DNA of 64,000 nucleotides from Bacillus glycinifermentans (GTDB lineage Bacteria; Bacillota; Bacilli; Bacillales; Bacillaceae). The notes under the pieces were generated by a model, which made no database searches, was not told where the DNA came from, and saw only the letters and a program-made list of their open reading frames with translations. Location of the stretch: NCBI RefSeq assembly GCF_001042475.2, contig NZ_LECW02000001.1, positions 186,001 through 250,000 on the forward strand, written 5' to 3'. This document shows, piece by piece, positions 31,635 through 41,049 of this stretch (position 1 is its first letter; each line of letters starts with the position of its first letter). The position numbers and the translations under genes were made by a program.

Positions 31635-32444
31635 GTGAAAACGATCCTGAGATGGGTGTTTGACCGCCCGTTAAGTAAAGGGACGGAGATCTCCGGACAA
31701 TATCGAATCAAGGATGTTCTCGGGATGGGGAGCTACGGCATCACATATCTTGCCGAAAGGCTTGACGGATCCGGTCCTTGTGTTGTCAAGCAGCTGCGAA
31801 GAACAAAGTCATGGACATCCGGCGGCCGAAAGTCCTTTGACAGGGAAGCGGAGATTCTGCGAACACTGGGCTCTCCAGCTGCGCCTTGCTTGTATGATGT
31901 GCTCGGCAGCGGGCGGGAGTGCTTTATCGTGATGGAATATATAGACGGAAAAACGTTTGAAGATTTGATTTTTGATGAAGGACGCATCTTCGATGAGCGG
32001 GAAACCGTCCTGGTATTGCTTGAAGTGCTTCGAATCGTTTCTTCTTTTCATGCCCGCGGGATGATTCACCGCGACCTGAGAATCCCGAATATTCTTCAAT
32101 CGAAAGAAGGCATCCGCATCATCGATTACGGGCTTGCCTGCAGCTTGACTGAGGTCGGGGAGACAGTTTACCGGCATCCGGAAAAAAAGCTGATGCGGTC
32201 GGTTTCGGTAAAAAGCGATTTTTACGCGTTGGGGCATTTTGCGCTTTTTCTTCTGTATTCAGGGTATATACCAAAGACAAAGGAAGAAAAAAGCTGGGAA
32301 GAAGAGCTTTCTATTTCCGCAGGGCTGAAAGCCGTTTTGCGCAAAATGCTGCAGATTGATCCTCCGTATAATAGCGCCCTGGATATCATCGCCGATCTGG
32401 AGTCCAACCTGTCTCCCCGGCTGGTGATAAAAGAAAATCTGTAA
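31635..32444 (+). CDS. Eukaryotic-type Ser/Thr protein kinase (YbdM/YrzF-like)
   Basis: A 269-residue soluble protein kinase without transmembrane or PASTA parts. Glycine-rich loop GMGSYG (30-35), ATP-anchoring K52, helix-C E71, catalytic loop HRDLRIPN with D147 and N152, and metal-binding DYG at 164-166 in place of DFG are all present, so it should be active. It resembles B. subtilis YbdM/YrzF. The start is GTG 31635 with no clear ribosome site, six bases after the stop of the small repeat protein. The next gene, a monooxygenase, starts 20 bases downstream. Confidence 0.82.
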   Translation: MKTILRWVFDRPLSKGTEISGQYRIKDVLGMGSYGITYLAERLDGSGPCVVKQLRRTKSWTSGGRKSFDREAEILRTLGSPAAPCLYDVLGSGRECFIVMEYIDGKTFEDLIFDEGRIFDERETVLVLLEVLRIVSSFHARGMIHRDLRIPNILQSKEGIRIIDYGLACSLTEVGETVYRHPEKKLMRSVSVKSDFYALGHFALFLLYSGYIPKTKEEKSWEEELSISAGLKAVLRKMLQIDPPYNSALDIIADLESNLSPRLVIKENL

Positions 32445-32463
32445 TCAAAAGGGATGGTCGCCA

Positions 32464-33966
32464 ATGAATTCAATTTTGATCATCGGAGCAGGACCGACGG
32501 GATTGGTGCTCGCGCTCTGTCTTGCAAGGCAGGGTGTGCCGTTTCGCATCATCGATAAGAATTCAGGACCGGGCCGGACGTCCCGGGCTATGGTTGTTCA
32601 TGCCCGCACGCTTGAATTTTACCGCCAGCTTGATATTGCCGATGAAGCGGTCGAAAAAGGCATCATGGTCAACCGGGTCCGCATTCGCAGGAAGGGGAAA
32701 GAAAAAGGGCATTTCAAGCTTGGGGATATCGGGAAAGGTTTAAGCCCTTATCCTTTTGCGCTCAGTTTTCCGCAGGATGAACATGAACGCTTTCTGCTTG
32801 AAAAGCTTAAAGCGGAAGGAATCGAAGTCGAATGGGAGACAGAGCTCGTTTCTTTTGTAGATAAAGGCGGGTATGTTGCGGTGGAGCTAAAGAAAAAAGA
32901 TCAGACGGAAATCGTCGAAACCTCTTATTTGTTGGGGTGTGACGGCGCACACAGCACCGTTCGGCGCGGCTTGGATTTGGATTTTCAGGGGGGCACGTAT
33001 GATCATACCTTTTATGTTGCCGATGCGGAAGCGTCGGGTGATGCCGCTTCAACTACAGATTTGAATGTGTGCCTCGGTGAAGAAGAATTTTGTATCGTTT
33101 TCCCCGTCAGGAACACGGGATTGAACCGGTTCATCGGGATCGTGCCGCCCGTTCAGGAAGGCCGGGGAACGCTTGCATTTGAAGATATTGCTCCCTTCAT
33201 AGAAAGGTTGCTGAAAGTCAAGGTGCACGGTGTGAACTGGTTTTCAACATACCGTGTTCATCATCGGGTGGCTGAAAAATTCCGCAAAGGACGCGTTTTT
33301 ATTTTGGGGGATGCGGGCCATATTCATAGTCCGGTCGGCGGTCAGGGAATGAATACAGGCATCGGTGACGCCGTTAATTTAGCCTGGAAGCTGGCCGCGG
33401 TGTTTCACAGACGGGCCGGTGAAGCCGTTTTGGACAGCTATGAAACGGAACGGATTGCTTTTGCAAGGCTGCTCGTAAACACGACAGACAAGGCCTTTCA
33501 GGCGATCATCGGCCGACATCCCGCCGGAAGGCTTGTCCGGACCGTGCTGATGCCTTATGCTGGGCCGTTTCTCCTCGGGTTTCGGCCGGTGAAAAAGGCT
33601 GCATTCAACACCGTGTCGCAAATCCGCATTCATTATCGGGACAGCTTTTTGAGTACGGGAAAGGCCGGAAAGCTTCACGGAGGGGATCGTTTGCCATGGG
33701 TTGAAGAGATAGACAACTTTGCGCCTCTAAAAACCGCCGACTGGCAGATTCACATATATGGCAAGGCGGGTGAGGGAATGCGTGAAACGGCTAAAAATCT
33801 TAAACTGGCCCTGCACGAATTTCAGTGGAGCCGGGCCTGCGATAAGGCGGGGTTTCTGAAGGACGCCCTCTACCTTGTACGGCCGGACGGGTACATCGGC
33901 CTTGCCGACCGTAACCAGGATACCCGGAAGCTGCGTGAATATTTTTCTCAATGCAAAATCAAATAA
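32464..33966 (+). CDS. FAD-dependent aromatic-ring monooxygenase
   Basis: A 500-residue flavoprotein hydroxylase of the PheA/TfdB/MhpA group, which uses NAD(P)H and oxygen to hydroxylate an aromatic or polyketide ring. The FAD-binding GAGPTG is at 8-13, the DG motif at [10 protein letters not shown] and the second FAD motif [18 protein letters not shown] near 282-299. The C-terminal thioredoxin-like part is short. ATG 32464 follows AAAGGGATGG. It may share a transcript with the kinase upstream but has no evident functional link. The substrate is unknown. Confidence 0.82.
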   Translation: MNSILIIGAGPTGLVLALCLARQGVPFRIIDKNSGPGRTSRAMVVHARTLEFYRQLDIADEAVEKGIMVNRVRIRRKGKEKGHFKLGDIGKGLSPYPFALSFPQDEHERFLLEKLKAEGIEVEWETELVSFVDKGGYVAVELKKKDQTEIVETSYLLGCDGAHSTVRRGLDLDFQGGTYDHTFYVADAEASGDAASTTDLNVCLGEEEFCIVFPVRNTGLNRFIGIVPPVQEGRGTLAFEDIAPFIERLLKVKVHGVNWFSTYRVHHRVAEKFRKGRVFILGDAGHIHSPVGGQGMNTGIGDAVNLAWKLAAVFHRRAGEAVLDSYETERIAFARLLVNTTDKAFQAIIGRHPAGRLVRTVLMPYAGPFLLGFRPVKKAAFNTVSQIRIHYRDSFLSTGKAGKLHGGDRLPWVEEIDNFAPLKTADWQIHIYGKAGEGMRETAKNLKLALHEFQWSRACDKAGFLKDALYLVRPDGYIGLADRNQDTRKLREYFSQCKIK

Positions 33967-34650
33967 AGCTGCCGTTTGACCGGCAGCTTCGGTTTATTTC
34001 ATCTTCACTTCTGAGGCGGTGCAGATCATCGGCCAGTTTGGCAAGCTCGTTTGCAGAGGCTGTCACCTCTTCTATCACGGCAATTTGTTCTTCCGTAAGA
34101 CCTGCGACTTGCTGGGAATGTTCGGAAGTTTTCCTGACTTCTTTTGAAATATCGGCAAACGACGCCGTAATGCCCTGGATGTTTCGGGATATGTGCTGTG
34201 CGAAAGATGACAGCTCATCGATTCTGCTGCTGAACTCCTCCATTAAGCCGACGATCTCTTCAAATGTCTTTTTATTTCTTTCGATCATTTTCACGCCATT
34301 GACCGCTACCTCTTTTATTCCTTTAATCGAATCGGTTGTGCTCACAATTTCCGACTGAATGCCTGATATAAGATGGGAAATTTGGCTTGCCGATTGCTGG
34401 GACTCTTCTGCAAGCTTTCGGACTTCATCGGCCACGACTGCAAATCCTTTTCCGCGTTCCCCTGCCCCTTGCTGCTTCGATTGAGGCATTTAAAGCGAGC
34501 AGGTTGTTTTGATCAGCGATTTGGGTAATCGCGTTGGAAATGCTTCCGATTTAATTGGATCGGGTGTTCAGCAGTTCAATAATTTATCCGCTCTCATGGA
34601 CGGATTGATGCCTCGTTTCCGAAATGTCCTTTCCTTCCTGAATTTCCGGT
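33959..34650 (-). pseudogene. Decayed methyl-accepting chemotaxis protein (possible tlpC remnant)
   Basis: The minus strand encodes only the cytoplasmic signalling domain of a chemoreceptor: [14 protein letters not shown], then [20 protein letters not shown], down to the ADDLHRL region. Two in-frame stop codons (TAA at 34584-34586 and 34551-34553) and one extra base near 34466 break it, and the sensor, membrane and HAMP parts are missing. The final residues run into a hairpin shared with the monooxygenase gene end. In B. subtilis the chemoreceptor gene tlpC occupies this place between bglC and the surfactin operon, so this could be its remnant; that is inference from position and orientation. 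Confidence 0.75.
33966..33999 (+). terminator. Terminator of the monooxygenase gene
   Basis: AAGCTGCCG (33966-33974) pairs with CGGCAGCTT (33981-33989), followed by CGGTTTATTTC. It overlaps the 3' end of the chemoreceptor remnant. Confidence 0.6.
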
Positions 34651-34694
34651 GTATTTCACTTATCGGATAAAACGGCCCGGTTTGACAGAGGGTA

Positions 34695-34723
34695 ACAAAA
34701 AAACTCCGCTGATCTGCGGAGCT
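34695..34723 (-). terminator. Terminator of the LXG gene
   Basis: On the minus strand CTCCGC and GCGGAG (34704-34721) form a stem that runs into seven Ts. Confidence 0.85.
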
Positions 34724-34744
34724 GTAAAATGGAGTGTATGAAGT

Positions 34745-35509
34745 TTATCCCGTTGTCCCATTAGCGGGCTCTTCATGTATGTTTGCCGTCATCCGGGCCT
34801 TTGCCTCGTCTTTTTTTATTTTGATATAGTTTTCGGCCCGTTTATGGATGTCTTTTTTCAGTCGATAGGCTTCCGTCTCCTGATAAGCTTTTGTGTTGTA
34901 ACGGATGGGAGAGGCGCTTTTTCCTTTGCCGGTTGCGCCGATTAATGCGGCGTGGTCTTTTTTGATCAGCTGCTGTGCGATCTCGGATGCTTCGTATTCC
35001 TTCATGAGAAGCCGGTCAAGATCATGGACCGCTTGAATTGTATCTGTAAGCACCTTGTAAGCAGCGTGTATATGCTGTTCGAATTCAGGCGCCGAAAAGG
35101 TATGCAAGGTAATTAAATCTTCGATTTTCTCTAAAATGCCTGTAAGCTCTTTTTTCTGTTCCGACACCATCGTTTTGGAATTCGTGCAGGCAAGAACGAG
35201 CTGGTTCTCAAGAAATTCCATGTCGACAAACGTGCCGCCGGAAAGCCTGGCATCCGCCATGGCGCCTGATACGCCATTCAAAAACTGGATCTGCATATCG
35301 ACCAGATCGAGCCAGTCGTCGACGATCCCGGCTTGGCCGCTGTAAAACGCTTTGATGTTGTCCGCGCCTTTTCCTTGAAATTCGTCATCCAAATCTGCAA
35401 CACCTTGAAAAGCGTGTTTCAAGCTGACAAGTCCTTCTCTAAAACTTTGGTACTCTTCCAACCGCTTATTCATAGCTGCTAATAGAGAATTTGCTTCATA
35501 GACTTTCAT
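34745..35509 (-). CDS. LXG-domain protein lacking a toxin domain
   Basis: A 254-residue protein made of an N-terminal LXG domain, the export module of polymorphic toxins secreted by the type VII (ESX/Yuk) system. It starts MKVYEANSLL and contains DLDDEFQGKGADNIKAFYSG, typical of the helical WXG-like hairpin. LXG toxins usually have 450-650 residues, with a nuclease or other toxin at the C-terminus followed by an immunity gene. Here the protein ends in a basic linker (EEPANGTTG) and a terminator follows; no toxin or immunity gene is present. It may be a truncated effector or a non-toxic LXG partner. Confidence 0.75.
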   Translation of the reverse strand: MKVYEANSLLAAMNKRLEEYQSFREGLVSLKHAFQGVADLDDEFQGKGADNIKAFYSGQAGIVDDWLDLVDMQIQFLNGVSGAMADARLSGGTFVDMEFLENQLVLACTNSKTMVSEQKKELTGILEKIEDLITLHTFSAPEFEQHIHAAYKVLTDTIQAVHDLDRLLMKEYEASEIAQQLIKKDHAALIGATGKGKSASPIRYNTKAYQETEAYRLKKDIHKRAENYIKIKKDEAKARMTANIHEEPANGTTG

Positions 35510-35805
35510 GCTTCATGCCCTTTCTCAATCCTTTTGTGATGAGTTTACCACTTTGCATCACGCAGATGGTGAATAAATCCTGAATTTTTATGGAAATGAA
35601 TCCTTTAGATTACGGATTTTCAGTTCTATTGTCCTGATATTCGGGCGGGAAGTCGTTATGCCTAGTTATTTCGAAGTCCAATGACGCTTGGAGAAAGCAG
35701 TTTTTCATTCAGTAAAAATGTGAAATACTGTGAACAACACTATTAGAATTGGATTCTTGTGCTATCTTAAAAGAAAAAAGACTTGGAAAAATGAAAAAAA
35801 TGAAT

Positions 35806-35834
35806 TTGACTACTTTCCTTCACTTTATTAATAT
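35806..35834 (+). promoter_or_regulatory. SigA-type promoter of the hyu operon
   Basis: TTGACT (35806-35811) and TAATAT (35829-35834) are separated by exactly 17 bases. A Spo0A-box core TGTCGAA (35868-35874) lies between the predicted start point and the TTG start codon. No gene is visible in 35510-35902. Confidence 0.6.
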
Positions 35835-35902
35835 TATAGTCACATATTTTAGAAATCGAGGGATTTTTGTCGAAAATTGTCTAGTAAAGGGAGGATACAG
35901 CT

Positions 35903-37963
35903 TTGAATGAAGATGGATACCGCCTTGGAATCGATATTGGAGGAACTTTTACCGATCTATCTTTGTTAAATCCCCAGGATGGCAGCCTGACCGCGGTCAA
36001 GACGCCGACAGTCCCCGATGACCCGGCCAGGGGCATCCTAAATGGTTTAGCCCTTTTAAAGGAGAAGAAGATTCATCCCTCACAGATTCATTATTTTGTC
36101 CATGGCATGACGATAGGCTTGAATACGCTGCTGCAGCGAAAAGGAGCGCGCATCGCTTTGTTTGTGACCGAGGGATTTCGCGATATTCTCTCCCTTCAGC
36201 GCCTGCGTCTTCCGATTCCATACGATTTCAGGTCTCGTATGCCGGAGCCGCTCATTCCCCGCAAATATGTATTTCCGATTAAAGAAAGAATGCTTCACGA
36301 CGGATCAGAAAAAATTCCGCTCCATTTGGAAGAGATTGATCATGCGGTCGAAAAAGTTTTGGCAGAAGGCTTGGAAGGCATCGTTGTATCATTTTTGCAC
36401 AGCTACCGCAATCCTTTGCACGAACACCAGGCTGCTGAGCGAATCAAACTGAAAGCTCCCGAGCTTGAAGTGGTCACATCTTCTGAGCTGTGGCCGCAAA
36501 TGAGAGAGTATGAGCGAACGGTGATGGCTGTCGCAAATTTATACATAAAGCCCAATGTACGGCACTATTTTGACACGCTGAACGAGAGGCTCGCGTCGGC
36601 AGAAATTCCGGCGACCCCGTATATCACCCAGTCGAACGGCGGATTAATGGACATTGAAACGGCTGCAAAGGCGCCTGTCAAAACCCTGTTTTCCGGGCAG
36701 GCCGCAGGGGTCATCGGAGCGATCCGTGCTGCGGAATCAGCTTGTATGCGAAATGTGATCACGTTTGATGTCGGAGGAACAAGCGCCGATATTTCGATCG
36801 TTGAAGAAGGAAAAGCGGCGTTGACGCAGTCGAACCAGATTTCGGGCTTTCCCGTCACCATCCCGTCTGTTGCGATGTATTCGATTGGAGCGGGCGGCGG
36901 TTCCTTTGCCTGGATCGATAAAGGGGGCCTCCTGAAGGTCGGGCCGGAATCGGTCGGCTCAGATCCGGGGCCGGCCTGCTATGGAAAGGGAAAAAAGGCC
37001 GCGCTTACAGATGCATTTCTCGTTTGCGACTATTTGAATCCCGGCCGGTTTGCTTCGGGAAATATGAAGCTTTACCGCGAAAAATCAGAAGAGGCGCTCC
37101 TGCCGATCGCAGATTATTTGGACACTGATGTGCGCGGGGCTGCTGACCAAATGATCCAGGTGGCTGTAGCCAATATGTACACAGAATTAAGCAATGTGAT
37201 GGAGCAGCGGGGGTTCGACCCCCGGGAATTCAGCCTGCTGGCGTTTGGAGGAGCAGGACCTGTGACGGCAAATTTTCTCGCAGAGGAAATTCAGGCAAAG
37301 AACGTGCTGATTCCTCCGAGTCCAGGGACGCTATCCGCCTTGGGGGCATTGACTGCAGATTTTGTCTATGATGCCGTCTTTTCAAGACAGGTGCTGCTTG
37401 AAGAAGTGACGATGGCCGAATTAAAAGAGGAGTTTGCAAAGCTTTCGAAGCAAGCCGAAAAATGGCTTGATGAACAGCGTGTGAAGACGCTCGCGGGCGC
37501 CTCTCTATTGTTCCTGCTTGACGCCCGCTATAAGGGACAGGCATATGAGATCGAACTGCCGGTTTCGCCGGAATGGCTCGAAGCAAGCAGCGCCGGGGAA
37601 ATCGCGGAATCCTTCCATTTGCTCCATGGCCGCCAATACGGACACAGCGACGAAAACACAAGCATCGAACTGATGAATATGCGCGTCAGGATCATAGGAA
37701 AGACGCCGAAGCCGCCGATGAAAAAAATTAGCCGGCCCGCCGGCTCACACGCGCAAGCTTCAGGCCGAAGAACGATCGTGATAAAAGGGAGAACGCATCA
37801 GGCGGATGTTTTTGACCGCAGCAGCCTGCAGTGCGGACATAAGGTCGATGGCCCCGCCGTTATTGAGCAGGATGACACAACGACGCTGATTCTGCCAAAT
37901 TGGCAAGGCACTGCAGATCAGGCGGGCAATCTGATCATCGAACGGAAGGAGAGCGGACGGTAA
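35903..37963 (+). CDS. hyuA: Hydantoinase/oxoprolinase subunit A
   Basis: A 686-residue HyuA-family subunit that uses ATP to open cyclic amides such as hydantoins or 5-oxoproline. The actin-like nucleotide-binding fold shows as GIDIGGTFTDLSLL at the N-terminus and TFDVGGTSADISIVEEG in the middle, with SIGAGGGSFAWID and GSDPGPACYG after it. The start is TTG 35903, eight bases from GGAGG. It overlaps hyuB by one base (TAATG) and the two subunits form one enzyme. First gene of a six-gene operon with an ABC transporter, which presumably imports its substrate. Confidence 0.9.
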   Translation: MNEDGYRLGIDIGGTFTDLSLLNPQDGSLTAVKTPTVPDDPARGILNGLALLKEKKIHPSQIHYFVHGMTIGLNTLLQRKGARIALFVTEGFRDILSLQRLRLPIPYDFRSRMPEPLIPRKYVFPIKERMLHDGSEKIPLHLEEIDHAVEKVLAEGLEGIVVSFLHSYRNPLHEHQAAERIKLKAPELEVVTSSELWPQMREYERTVMAVANLYIKPNVRHYFDTLNERLASAEIPATPYITQSNGGLMDIETAAKAPVKTLFSGQAAGVIGAIRAAESACMRNVITFDVGGTSADISIVEEGKAALTQSNQISGFPVTIPSVAMYSIGAGGGSFAWIDKGGLLKVGPESVGSDPGPACYGKGKKAALTDAFLVCDYLNPGRFASGNMKLYREKSEEALLPIADYLDTDVRGAADQMIQVAVANMYTELSNVMEQRGFDPREFSLLAFGGAGPVTANFLAEEIQAKNVLIPPSPGTLSALGALTADFVYDAVFSRQVLLEEVTMAELKEEFAKLSKQAEKWLDEQRVKTLAGASLLFLLDARYKGQAYEIELPVSPEWLEASSAGEIAESFHLLHGRQYGHSDENTSIELMNMRVRIIGKTPKPPMKKISRPAGSHAQASGRRTIVIKGRTHQADVFDRSSLQCGHKVDGPAVIEQDDTTTLILPNWQGTADQAGNLIIERKESGR

Positions 37964-39939
37964 TGCGTACAGATCCTGCACGGCTTGAAATGATGAGAAG
38001 CTATTTTAACGCTATCGCTTCGGGAATGGGCCATGTCATCGAACGGACCTCATTTACGACGTTTGTGAAGGAGTCTGCTGATTTTGCGACCGCGCTGGCA
38101 ACGCCTGAAGGAGAATTTTTCGTTTATCCGAAGACGGTTGGCGTGACGATTTTTTTAGGGCTGTCGCTAAAGCGGGCAATTGAAGAAAGCGGCCCGTTTG
38201 AACCCGGTGACATCGTCATCACGAACGATCCTTACTCAACCGACGGGTTGGCGACTCACCTGCCTGATATTCACGTTTTCAAACCGATTTTTATCGATGG
38301 CGAGATCATCAGCTATGCATGGGCTTTCGTCCATTGCAGCGATGTGGGGGGAATGGTACCGGCCAGCATTTCGCCAACCGCGACGGACATCCATCAGGAA
38401 GGGCTGAGAATACCCCCTGTGAAGGTTTACAAAGCGGGCCGGGAAAATCGTGAAATATTGCAAATACTCCGGGCCAACAGCAGGGTTCCGGATTTAAATG
38501 AAGGAGATATCAATGCTATGATTGCGGCGGTCAATACAGGTGAAAGCCGTTTGAAGGCGATGATCGGGAAGTTTGGAAAAGCAGACGTCCGGCAGGGAAT
38601 GGACGACTTGCTCGAACAGGCGTCGATGAGAGCCGCTCAAGTCATCGGCCGCATTCCGGAGGGAACGTACAGCTTTTCGGATTATCTTGATGATGACATG
38701 ATCTCTGACGTACCGATACGGCTTGCTGTTTCGGCAAAAGTCTCCGCCGGAAGGATCGCCCTTGATTTTTCGGACTGCGATCCGCAGGTACAGACGGCTT
38801 TTAACCTCGTTACAAATGGATCAAAACATTCATTTTTATTCCAAGGTCTGATTAATTTTATCATTAGTGAAGATCCGTTTATTCCGGTTAATGGCGGGCT
38901 TACGAGGCCGATTGAAGTAATCGCGCCGAAAGGAACGCTCGTTCATCCGGAATATCCGGCGGCGGTCGGTATCCGCCATTCGATCACCATGAGGCTGTAT
39001 AATGCCGTGCTTGGCGCGCTTGCCAAAGCGCTTCCTGAAGCCGTCCCCGCAGCGGGCGCCGGCCAGTCGGCGATCGTCGTTTTGTCTGTTCCTGATGAAT
39101 CTTCGGGCGGCAGGAAGATGGCGGTGGTCGAACCGATGGGCGGCGGTGGAGGCGGACAGCATGATATGGACGGCGCGGACGGAATCGACCATGCATCCGG
39201 ATTTTTAAAAAACACGCCGATCGAAAGCCTTGAACAGCATATTGATATTTATGTTCACCGTTATGAGCTTATCAAGGATACCGCCGGGGCAGGCCTGCAC
39301 CGCGGCGGCCACGCGATCGGTCTCGATTTTGAAGCGGCGGCGCCGGAGTCGATTGTAACCGCAAGGGGGATGGAGCGCCTGCGTTTTCAGCCTTGGGGCC
39401 TTGCCGGCGGAAGGGCGGGGGCGCTGGGACGTGTCCGACTTCATCCGGATCAGCCGCACGAAAAATCGATGCCGAAGATCGATGTTTTAAGGCTGGAGCA
39501 AGGAGACATCGTCAGCCTTCATTCACCCGGCGGCGGGGGATGGGGCGATCCGTTCAACAGGGATGCCGATCTCGTTCTGAAAGAAGTTGAAGAAGAGCTG
39601 CTGAGCGAGGAAGCCGCTCTGCAAGAATACGGCGTCATGCTGGAGAGGCATGATGACGGCAGCCTCAGCGTTGATCGTGAAAAAACGGATCAAATCAGAA
39701 AAGAAAAAGCCGCCAAAGCCAGAAAGCCTTGGGACTTTGGCAAGGCGAGAGAGGAATATGAACGCCGCTGGACTGAAGAAGCCAGCTCCGCCCTCGCCAG
39801 ATTGCTGCGAAAGCTTCCGGCAAATCAAAGATCGCATGTTAAACATCTCGTACACGATTATGTTTCAAAAGAAGACTGTGGCCCGATCAGTGAAGAGGCT
39901 GTCAGAGCCGTTTTTGAGAAACTGATCAGGCAAAAATAA
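37963..39939 (+). CDS. hyuB: Hydantoinase/oxoprolinase subunit B
   Basis: A 658-residue HyuB-family partner subunit. Conserved blocks are ERTSFTTFVKESADFATAL near the start, GDIVITNDPYSTDGLATHLPD and the glycine-rich EPMGGGGGGQHDMDG. The frame is open from 37900, but ATG 37963, sharing its A with the hyuA stop codon, is the real start and is preceded by GGAAGGAG. The substrate (hydantoin, oxoproline or another lactam) cannot be told from sequence. The binding-protein gene starts 21 bases after its stop. Confidence 0.9.
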   Translation: MRTDPARLEMMRSYFNAIASGMGHVIERTSFTTFVKESADFATALATPEGEFFVYPKTVGVTIFLGLSLKRAIEESGPFEPGDIVITNDPYSTDGLATHLPDIHVFKPIFIDGEIISYAWAFVHCSDVGGMVPASISPTATDIHQEGLRIPPVKVYKAGRENREILQILRANSRVPDLNEGDINAMIAAVNTGESRLKAMIGKFGKADVRQGMDDLLEQASMRAAQVIGRIPEGTYSFSDYLDDDMISDVPIRLAVSAKVSAGRIALDFSDCDPQVQTAFNLVTNGSKHSFLFQGLINFIISEDPFIPVNGGLTRPIEVIAPKGTLVHPEYPAAVGIRHSITMRLYNAVLGALAKALPEAVPAAGAGQSAIVVLSVPDESSGGRKMAVVEPMGGGGGGQHDMDGADGIDHASGFLKNTPIESLEQHIDIYVHRYELIKDTAGAGLHRGGHAIGLDFEAAAPESIVTARGMERLRFQPWGLAGGRAGALGRVRLHPDQPHEKSMPKIDVLRLEQGDIVSLHSPGGGGWGDPFNRDADLVLKEVEEELLSEEAALQEYGVMLERHDDGSLSVDREKTDQIRKEKAAKARKPWDFGKAREEYERRWTEEASSALARLLRKLPANQRSHVKHLVHDYVSKEDCGPISEEAVRAVFEKLIRQK

Positions 39940-39960
39940 TGCGAAAATGGAGAGGAAACA

Positions 39961-41040
39961 ATGAAAAGAAAAATATCTGCTTTGTTTATTCTGTCTCTTA
40001 TCAGTATGCTTCTTCTTTCGGCATGCGGGGGCGGCGGCCAGGGCGGCAAAAAGTCCGATACCGTTGTGATCGGTGTGTACGGCGGCGATTGGGAAAAACA
40101 TATCAAGCCGAGCATCGAATCGTTTGAAAAAGATACGGGTCTGAAAGTTAAAGTCGTATCTGGAACGGACTCTGAGTGGTTTACAAAGGTCAAAGCGTCC
40201 AATGGGAAGAATCCGCCGTACGACCTTTTGATTTTGCAGCCGGATACGATTCAAAGAGCTCAAGCAGCAGGACTGTTGCAGGCGATCGATGAAAAGAAGG
40301 TTCCAAATGTAAAGGATTTGTATCATACCGTTCAAAACCGATTCACTGAAGGCGGCGAGCAGTATGCGGCAGGCTTCAGCATGGGGCAGCTTGGAATCGC
40401 CTACCGCAAAGATCTCGTTCCGCAGGAGCCGAAGCGGTGGACCGATCTTTGGAACGCCAGCTACAGGGGGCATGTCGCCATCTCTTCTCCGACTTATTCG
40501 GCCGGACTTCAGTTCTTTGCCGGGTTAATTAATGCGCAAGGCGGCTTGGAATCCAATAAAAAAGATGTAGATAAAGCGTTTAACAGTTTAGCGGATTTGA
40601 AGAAAAATGCGACGGCATTTCCCGATAATCCGGGATCGATTCAGACGCTTCTCGAGCGCGGCGATGCATGGGTTGTGCCGTTTTGGGACGGGCGGGCCTT
40701 TTCCCTTGAGGATTCCGGTTTAGACCTTGGATTTGCCTATCCCGAGGAAGGCGCGGTTGCAGCCCTTGCCAGCTGGGCTGTGATGAAGGGGAGCCCTAAT
40801 CAAGAAAACGCGTACAAGCTGTTAAACCATTTGATCAGTCCGGAAGTCCAAAGTGATTTTTCTGACAGGACATTTTACGGCATGACCAATAAAAAAGTGA
40901 AATATAGCGATAAGCTGAAAGGAAAAGTCAAAGTCGGCGAAGATTATTACAAAAATCTAAAATGGGTCGACTATGAAACAGCAGCAGCGGAATTAAGCAA
41001 TTGGACAAATCGCTGGAATCAAGTACTTGGCGGGAAATAG
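39961..41040 (+). CDS. Polyamine-type ABC transporter substrate-binding lipoprotein
   Basis: A 359-residue extracellular solute-binding protein of the PotD/spermidine-putrescine type. The lipobox LSAC gives the lipid anchor at C22. VVIGVYGGDWEKHIKPSIESF and the C-terminal NQENAYKLLNHLISPEVQ are typical of the family. ATG 39961 follows GGAGAGG. Because it is encoded with HyuA and HyuB, the ligand is more likely their cyclic-amide substrate or a related amine than a polyamine; that is inference. Confidence 0.85.
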   Translation: MKRKISALFILSLISMLLLSACGGGGQGGKKSDTVVIGVYGGDWEKHIKPSIESFEKDTGLKVKVVSGTDSEWFTKVKASNGKNPPYDLLILQPDTIQRAQAAGLLQAIDEKKVPNVKDLYHTVQNRFTEGGEQYAAGFSMGQLGIAYRKDLVPQEPKRWTDLWNASYRGHVAISSPTYSAGLQFFAGLINAQGGLESNKKDVDKAFNSLADLKKNATAFPDNPGSIQTLLERGDAWVVPFWDGRAFSLEDSGLDLGFAYPEEGAVAALASWAVMKGSPNQENAYKLLNHLISPEVQSDFSDRTFYGMTNKKVKYSDKLKGKVKVGEDYYKNLKWVDYETAAAELSNWTNRWNQVLGGK

Positions 41041-41049
41041 GTGACAATC

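Noticed and set aside
35719..35736. TGTGAAATACTGTGAACA upstream of hyuA as a Rex or TnrA site
   Set aside because: The two TGTGAA units are direct rather than inverted, so it is not a Rex palindrome, and it is one base too long for the TGTNA-N7-TNACA TnrA frame.
38836..39192. Minus-strand ORFs inside hyuB
   Set aside because: They are shadows of a strongly coding plus-strand gene with clear family motifs.
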